From Prorocentrum cordatum (lineage: Eukaryota > Sar > Dinophyceae > Prorocentrales > Prorocentraceae): a DNA stretch of 64,000 bases. This document shows, piece after piece, positions 59,044 to 64,000 of the stretch (within the stretch, counting starts at the first letter, position 1; each line of letters opens with the position of its first letter). The notes under the pieces are model-generated. The model did not search any database and was not told the origin of the DNA. It saw only the letters and a program-made list of their open reading frames with translations. The DNA is taken from the NCBI GenBank assembly GCA_963575745.1, contig CAUYUJ010009546.1, forward strand, positions 297,501 through 361,500, given 5' to 3'. Both the position numbers and the translations under genes were made by a program.

Positions 59044-59290
59044 GTTGACCCAAAAAGGGGTCCAGCTGAAAGGGGGTGGTGCAACAGATTTGGTGCAATA
59101 GATTTGTAGGGTTGCAGTAGATTCAGGGCGTGCAATCCATCCCGGTGGGCAAATGTATTGCTGGATTGTCGCGTGCAGCACCTTGGCTGCAGCACAATGC
59201 GATACAATTCTCTGGCGCAATACATTTGCAAAACCTCTGCCCAAAACCTATTGAACCACCCCCTTTCAGCTGGACCCCCTTTCGGGTCAA
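59044..59290. mobile_element. MITE-like element with 40-bp terminal inverted repeats, family G
   Basis: The left end TTGACCCAAAAAGGGGTCCA with GCTGAAAGGGGGTGGTGCAA pairs with the right end (59251-59290), matching 37 of 40 positions. Interior TTGCAATAGATTTG-type words, no ORF. No unambiguous target-site duplication. Confidence 0.7.
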
Positions 59291-60449
59291 TCAAACTTGT
59301 GCGCGCCGCCATGGTTCTGACGCGTGGATGAAAATCGCGGTCCTGGTCTTCGGGCTCCGTGGTGTTCGCGCTAAGGGGAGGGTTCGAGGTCCCTGTGGGC
59401 CCCCCCCATCTGTCCGCGCGGGACGAGCCCTTCTGCCTCTCGGCTGCTCGTTCGTCTGAGGCGTGGATCTGTCCATCCCCAGCGCCTGCGGCGTCGATCT
59501 CCGAGGACCTCGGCAGGCGGAGGATGTATTGACCTTTTCGGGCCCTGGGCGGGAAGGGGAGGGCAACCGTGTATCCGTATCCACAGCCTGCCGAAATCTC
59601 CATCCCCGAACATTGATCCCATGGGCAGGTGAAGGGCTCGCTTCTTTTCCTCCGTTTCGATTCGATTTCGGTGGCTTCCGATTCCGATTCGATTCGACTT
59701 CGGATTCCGCTTTGGGATCCGATTCTTCCATGGAGGCTTACTAGCCTGCCGATTTCCGCCAATTCGGCTTTTCCCGACTTGGCTGCCGACATCCGCCGAT
59801 AACATTCATTTCGATCCCCGATCCGACTTGTCGATCCGATTGGGCTCTCATGCACGCGGTTTTGGGCGTATCCCCGCTTTCGCGAGGGCAAGTCAGCCTT
59901 CCCGGCGTACAACGTGTGGGTGGGTGCCGGTGCCGCAGAAACCCCGCAGGAGGCGACACTCTTCCCTACCGGGGGGGGGGGAGGCAGGTCGGTCGGCAAA
60001 GCCAATGTCTCCTCAGCGGGCGCGGGTGAAGGACAGGGGCCCCGAAGCAACCGCGCACGAAGCTTTTCGTTCGGCGTTTCTGCCCCCCCCCCCCCCCCCC
60101 GGGCCTCCTGCGCTCTTCGCGCGCCCCACGGGCCCGGGGGGCAGCGAAATGTCGACCGGGGATGAAAAGCCGGGCCCCAGGGAGAAGAACCCGTGGTCGA
60201 GGGGCGCTCTCTTGGTCGCTATTGCAGCTCTCTCGGTTGCTCCACTTGGGGCACTCTTGGGGCCATCTTGGGGCCATCTTGAGGCCCAGGGGCACCTCGG
60301 AAGCAAAATGGCGAGAAGGCAACACAGATCTTCAGATCATCTGCTTTCCGTTTCGCAGCCTCGTCCGCTCTCCTCATTCGCCGCTAATGCCATCTCGTAA
60401 TGAGTGTTATGCTCTAGCTGTTGAGGCTGTTCTTCGAAGAGCCTAATTA
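59291..60449. other. No recognisable gene; TCGATTCCGA-rich patch
   Basis: 59650-59730 contains repeated TTCCGATTCCGATTCGATTC-like words. 60215-60310 has CTTGGGGCCATCTTGGGGCC of the dispersed family. C16 run at 60084-60100. The 368-codon reverse frame here shows no recognisable domain. Confidence 0.45.
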
Positions 60450-61037
60450 GTGCCGCCGTCCGATGCCACCGCCTTATGGCATTATCATCCCAGGAGTGAT
60501 TGCGACGGCGGGGCTGCCAGGCTGCGGGCGCGACGGCACTGGTGGCCCCCCTGCTGCTGGCGGAGTCGCCGTTCAGCCCGCTGGCGCTGCGGCAGTGCTT
60601 CCTGTGGCGGCCCAGGCCAAAGGCCACGCCAAGGACGAGGCAAGGGCAGCAGGAGCGGCGGCGAAGGCGGGGCATCAGCCGCGAAGGCCGCCACGGCAGC
60701 AGCAGCAGCAGCCCCCAGGAGGAGAGGCCAGAGAGTGGCGCAGGCAGCAGTCGCAGTGGCCGCCGTGACTAGTTTCCTTGCGCAGCCTGCCGCATGGGCC
60801 GCGCCTTCAGGAACTGAGCCAACCTGTCCCAGGATTGGAAGCGGCGCGGTACCAGGGACGTGGGGTGGCAGTGATTTCGTGCCAGGAACCCCCGGCGGAG
60901 GCGCCATGACCGCTGGGGGGGGCGCAGGAGGCGGAGCAGGAGGAGCGCAATTCCTCAACAGACTATGGCCGAAAACCTTGGGCGCAGGCGGTTTGAGAGG
61001 CGAGGTGCCCGAGCCCCGGCCCCAGGCGGGGTGCTGA
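60450..61037 (+). CDS. Possible gene fragment with twin-arginine/thylakoid-transfer-like segment
   Basis: Frame of 195 codons, Arg/Ala-rich at first. Around residues 91-123 it reads RRRGQRVAQAAVAVAAVTSF followed by LAQPAAWAAPSG, that is paired Arg, a hydrophobic span and an A-x-A-like cleavage site, as in lumenal-targeting or Tat-type signals. The rest is Gly/Pro-rich. A shorter overlapping frame (MPPPYGIIIPGVIATAGL at 60463) is equally open. The resemblance may be an effect of GC-rich Ala coding. The start is uncertain and no mature domain is recognised. Confidence 0.2.
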   Translation: MPPSDATALWHYHPRSDCDGGAARLRARRHWWPPCCWRSRRSARWRCGSASCGGPGQRPRQGRGKGSRSGGEGGASAAKAATAAAAAAPRRRGQRVAQAAVAVAAVTSFLAQPAAWAAPSGTEPTCPRIGSGAVPGTWGGSDFVPGTPGGGAMTAGGGAGGGAGGAQFLNRLWPKTLGAGGLRGEVPEPRPQAGC

Positions 61038-62219
61038 TGGGAATCCCTGCGAGCGGCGCAGGAATTCCAGGCGCACCAGGAGGCAACGGCCTGCTGGGCT
61101 GGGCGACTGACACAGCAGGAGCCCCCATGTTGTCGACAAGGGGCGGTTTTCATGTGGCGGCGCCTGTTCGTGCACGGATCATCGGCCCATGTGGCTTGCC
61201 AGTAGTTCAATATTCCGCCAGGATGCTTCCTCGAGACCGCCGAGCTCGGCGGCTTCGTCTCGTCCGTGAGGACCTCTGTGTTCTCGCCCCAGAGCGATCT
61301 GACAGAAGATGGCATGGGATGCTTCATGGTGCGCCACACCGTTGATTGCAGCCATCAGGTGCTGTGGCCAAATCCTTCGGGAGGCTTCAACTGTGCAGTC
61401 GGGGCAGTGATGCCCACTCACATGCACTGGCGCGGCCCAAACTGGTCAGGCTGCTGAATTTCGAGACCAGCAAGACGCGGTCGGCCACCCGCCTCCTCGA
61501 CCGCTGGGCGCAGACTGAGTTGGCGCGCATCACCGTGCCCGCCGTGCAAGGCCTACCAGAAAAAAAACAGGCGGCGGCGAAGTGTCCCGTCCCAGGAGGC
61601 CCAGCCAGCATGCAGGCAGTGAAGGCCCACGACGATCTGCCGAAGAAAATCAATTAATTCGACGAGAGGTTGCCTCACCAGTGTAGTTGGCTGGTGGCAG
61701 AGCGCATTGCCAGGTGCTCGCAGTCGCAAGCCGTCCAAGAAGCAACTCGGTGATCGACAGGATGAAGTTCCAGAGTCAAGTTCTGCTGAAGTTCCGCACG
61801 CCCGCTTAGGCCATCGGACAGCCAGCCTCGTGCGCGAAGCTGATAGGACCCCGACCTCGAGTTGGACAGAGGCAGTCAGACGCCACCTGGCACACTTGGC
61901 TGGGCGGCGCAGTCGACGAATCCTTTGGGCACCAGGGCAGCAGCTCCATGGGACATGGAGGAGCCCCGCGCCAGGCACCATGGACGCGGCGACGAGACCC
62001 AGCTGCGGCGATCGCCAGGAAGACTGGCCGCTGCGTGGGGCTAACTAGGACTCACTGGCGAACGGCGAGGACATGGCCAAGCGGGGCTGGGTGGAGCGGT
62101 TCGCAGCGCGCGTCTACAAGTACGCAGCACCCCGCAATTGCGGATCAGAGTGAGGGGGCGGCCCCGCGTCGCAGCGTCGAGCCGTTCAGTGAACGTTGAT
62201 TGGCTCGTTCAGTGATAGC
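61038..62219 (+). other. Coding-like remnants without a recognisable product
   Basis: Segments look protein-like but change frame or carry stops: LRTSVFSPQSDLTEDGMGCF (about 61266), DRWAQTELARITVPAVQGL (about 61500) and KAHDDLPKKIN, a TAA, then FDERLPHQCSWLVAERIARC in the same frame (61622-61730). This may be a decayed gene or retroelement ORF. The family is not recognised. Confidence 0.3.
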
Positions 62220-63058
62220 TCAGTGAGCGTAGTTTGGGTCGCGGGTGGGTCGCGGGCTCTCCACCTGCACCTGGAAGGAATTCAAAAACAGCCCGCCGCA
62301 GGCGCCGAACAGTTCGATTTGTACGCTGAACGCGATTTGGGTCGCAGGTCCTCCACCTGGAACGATTGCAAAAGAAACCCGCCGCAGGCGCCGAAGTTTT
62401 GGTTTGCTCAGTGAACGTAGTTTGGGTCGCGGGTGGGTCGCGGGCTCTCCACCTCCACCTGGAAGGAATTCTAAACAGCCCGCCGCAGGCGCCGAACATT
62501 TTGATTTGTACACTGAACGAGGTTTGGGTCGCGGGTGGGTCGCAGGTTCTCCACCTGGAACGAATGCAAAAGACGCCCGCCGCAGGCGCCGAAACTTTTG
62601 GGTGGGTCGCGGGTGGGCCGCGGGTGGGTCGCGGTGGGTCACGGGAGGGTCGCGGGCGCGGTTTGGGTCGCGGGTGGGTCGCAGGTTCTCCACCTGGAAC
62701 GAATGCAAGAGAAACCCGCCGCAAGCGCTGAACATTTTGGGCGGGTCGCGGGGTGGGTCGCGGGTGGGTCGCAGGTGGGTCGCGGGTGGCTCGCCGGTCC
62801 GTCGCGGGTGGCTCGCCGGGTGGGGCGCGAGGTGGGGCGCGGGCGGGTCTGGGTCGCGGGTGGGTCGCGGGTGGGTCGCCGGTGGGTCGTGGGGTGGGTC
62901 GCGGGTGGGTCGCGGGGTGGGTCGCGGGTGGGTCGCGGGCGGGTCGCGGGGTGGGTCGCGGGGTGGGTCGCGGGTGGGACGCGGGGCGGGTCGCGGGTGG
63001 GTCGCGGGCGGGTCGCGGGGCGGGTCGCGGGCGGGTCGCGGGGCGGGTCGCGGGCGGG
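62220..63058 (+). repeat. Tandem array: about five 80-105-bp units, then GGGTCGCGGGT minisatellite
   Basis: Units near 62233, 62337, 62419, 62524 and 62662 share TTTGGGTCGCGGGTGGGTCG, TCTCCACCTGGAACGAATGC and CCCGCCGCAGGCGCCGAA. From about 62600, and especially 62740-63058, only GGGTCGCGGGTGGGTCGCGG words remain. Long open frames on both strands result from this. An (AAC)n-like patch follows at 63065-63120. Confidence 0.85.
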
Positions 63059-64000
63059 ACGGCGAAAACAACAAACAACAAACAACAACATCAACCACAA
63101 CAACAACAACTACATCAACAATATTCCGCATCGCTGAATTCCATTTCAGCCACGCACCCAGAAACAGTGAATTACCGTTCAGTTCAGCCCCCTCACTCTG
63201 ACATGCAGCACCTGGACTTCGACTGCATCCTCGACCGGCAGGCGGCCAACCGCGGCTGGTCACAGGAGGCGGCGCCGCGGGCCTTGGCGCCGGCGGACCG
63301 CGACAACGCCTGGCGCAAGAGCCGCCCGCCTGGTTTCCAGAGGCGCGGCTTCCAGAGGCTTCGAGACGAGCGCGACGAGGTCCGCGATTGAGGAGTTCGA
63401 GAAGTAGCGGCGTGGGCGGCGCCCGAAGTGCCGCATGCCTCGAGCAGAGACGCAGCGGTCTCATCCATGCTGGCGGCCGATTGCCAGCATCAGGCCGAGT
63501 CGGGCAATGGCCGGGCTGATGCGGTTGATCTCAGCGGCGACGAGGCCCCTGGCCAGCTCGGCCCCGGCGGCGGCGTTCGGACGCGCGACGCGCGGCCCGC
63601 CGTCGAGCCCGACGCGGAAGGGCGGCTGTTAGAAATCAAATTCATCCATGCCAACTCCCCTGGTGGGCTCATCCACGGAGAACCCTGGAGCCTGGGCGCC
63701 GCGCGCGCGTCGTCGCGTGATTTGCGACAGAGGCGGACTACATGCTCTGCGTGGCCATGCGGCGGGCGCGTTTTCTGGTTTAGTCGACTCAGCAGGATCG
63801 TCGCTGCCACCAACGCACGGTCGGAGAGGGCAGCGCGAGCCGGGGCCGCTGCCGACCGCGAGCTGCGTTTCAGTCCCATGCCTTGGCCGCGGAGGCCGCC
63901 CCAGGCTGGGCGGCAAACCATTCGGCGACTCGCCTGATGAGCTGGCCTGGCGCCGCAGTGGAAAGCCCAGCTTATCGCGGCGCCTGGCAGTGGGGGATCA
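63059..64000. other. No secure gene; several open frames
   Basis: Forward frames read QHLDFDCILDRQAANRGWSQ (about 63205) and, further on, a 169-codon frame (63428-63937). The reverse strand has a frame ending SVDEPTRGVGMDEFDF (stop near 63629) and another reading GAELARGLVAAEINRISPAI (about 63550). Any of these could be an exon, but I cannot choose between strands. Confidence 0.3.

Noticed and set aside
61179-61427. Reverse-strand HEASH, resembling the zinc-protease HExxH motif
   Set aside because: Isolated five-residue match in a short frame with no surrounding protease features.

Overview
The window looks like nuclear DNA of a dinoflagellate. I see two degraded copies of the dinoflagellate spliced-leader sequence (19488-19509 and 21132-21149), a GC-rich composition saturated with trinucleotide and other simple repeats, many short inverted-repeat elements, and retroelement coding sequences, but no confidently recognisable ordinary host gene. 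I cannot name the species from sequence alone.

The dominant object is a tyrosine-recombinase (DIRS/Ngaro-like) retrotransposon at about 38330-45166 (6.8 kb). It carries, in order: a small Cys/Pro-rich one-span membrane ORF (38434-38880), a probable gag-like ORF (38856-39983, frameshifted), a reverse transcriptase-RNase H ORF (40039-42312), a C5-cytosine methyltransferase-like domain in the same frame after a single in-frame TGA (42313-43653), and a tyrosine recombinase with a complete R/HxxR/W/Y set (43415-44590). The right end has the order B1-A2-B2: two 220-bp direct repeats flank a segment that includes a copy of the element's left end. This is the split-direct-repeat layout of Ngaro-type elements. 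The expected scheme is RT/RNase H copying of the RNA into a circle, which the recombinase integrates; the methyltransferase would act on host or element DNA.

A tandem duplication of about 4.95 kb (unit A 32246-37195, unit B from 37196, duplicated part ending near 42145) copied 1.1 kb of 5' flank plus the first three ORFs. There is thus a truncated second copy of the element at 33383-37199. The breakpoints share GTCG.

Region by region: 1-3.1 kb holds MITE copies and degenerate tandem repeats. 3.8-4.3 and 8.7-9.5 kb hold GAT-type arrays. 11.8-13.3 kb is a decayed LINE-type endonuclease ORF. 15.5-19.5 and 23.7-25 kb hold CCT/GGA tracts. 19.5-23.3 kb has the spliced-leader relics, a short ORF with a signal-peptide-like start, and two arrays of 27-30-bp repeats that can encode 9-residue repeats. 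26-30.5 kb is a series of minisatellites. 32-45 kb is the retroelement. 45.8-47.7 kb is a degenerate CCAAGAGG-type repeat, 47.8-48.5 kb an inverted relative of the 28-kb tandem array, and 48.5-49.65 kb an ATGT/ATGC tetranucleotide array. 50-60 kb is dense in small inverted-repeat elements belonging to several families that also occur elsewhere in the window. 62.2-63.06 kb is a GC-rich tandem array.

Most long open frames outside the retroelement are by-products of low-complexity repeats that lack stops in several frames on both strands, and they are not annotated as genes.
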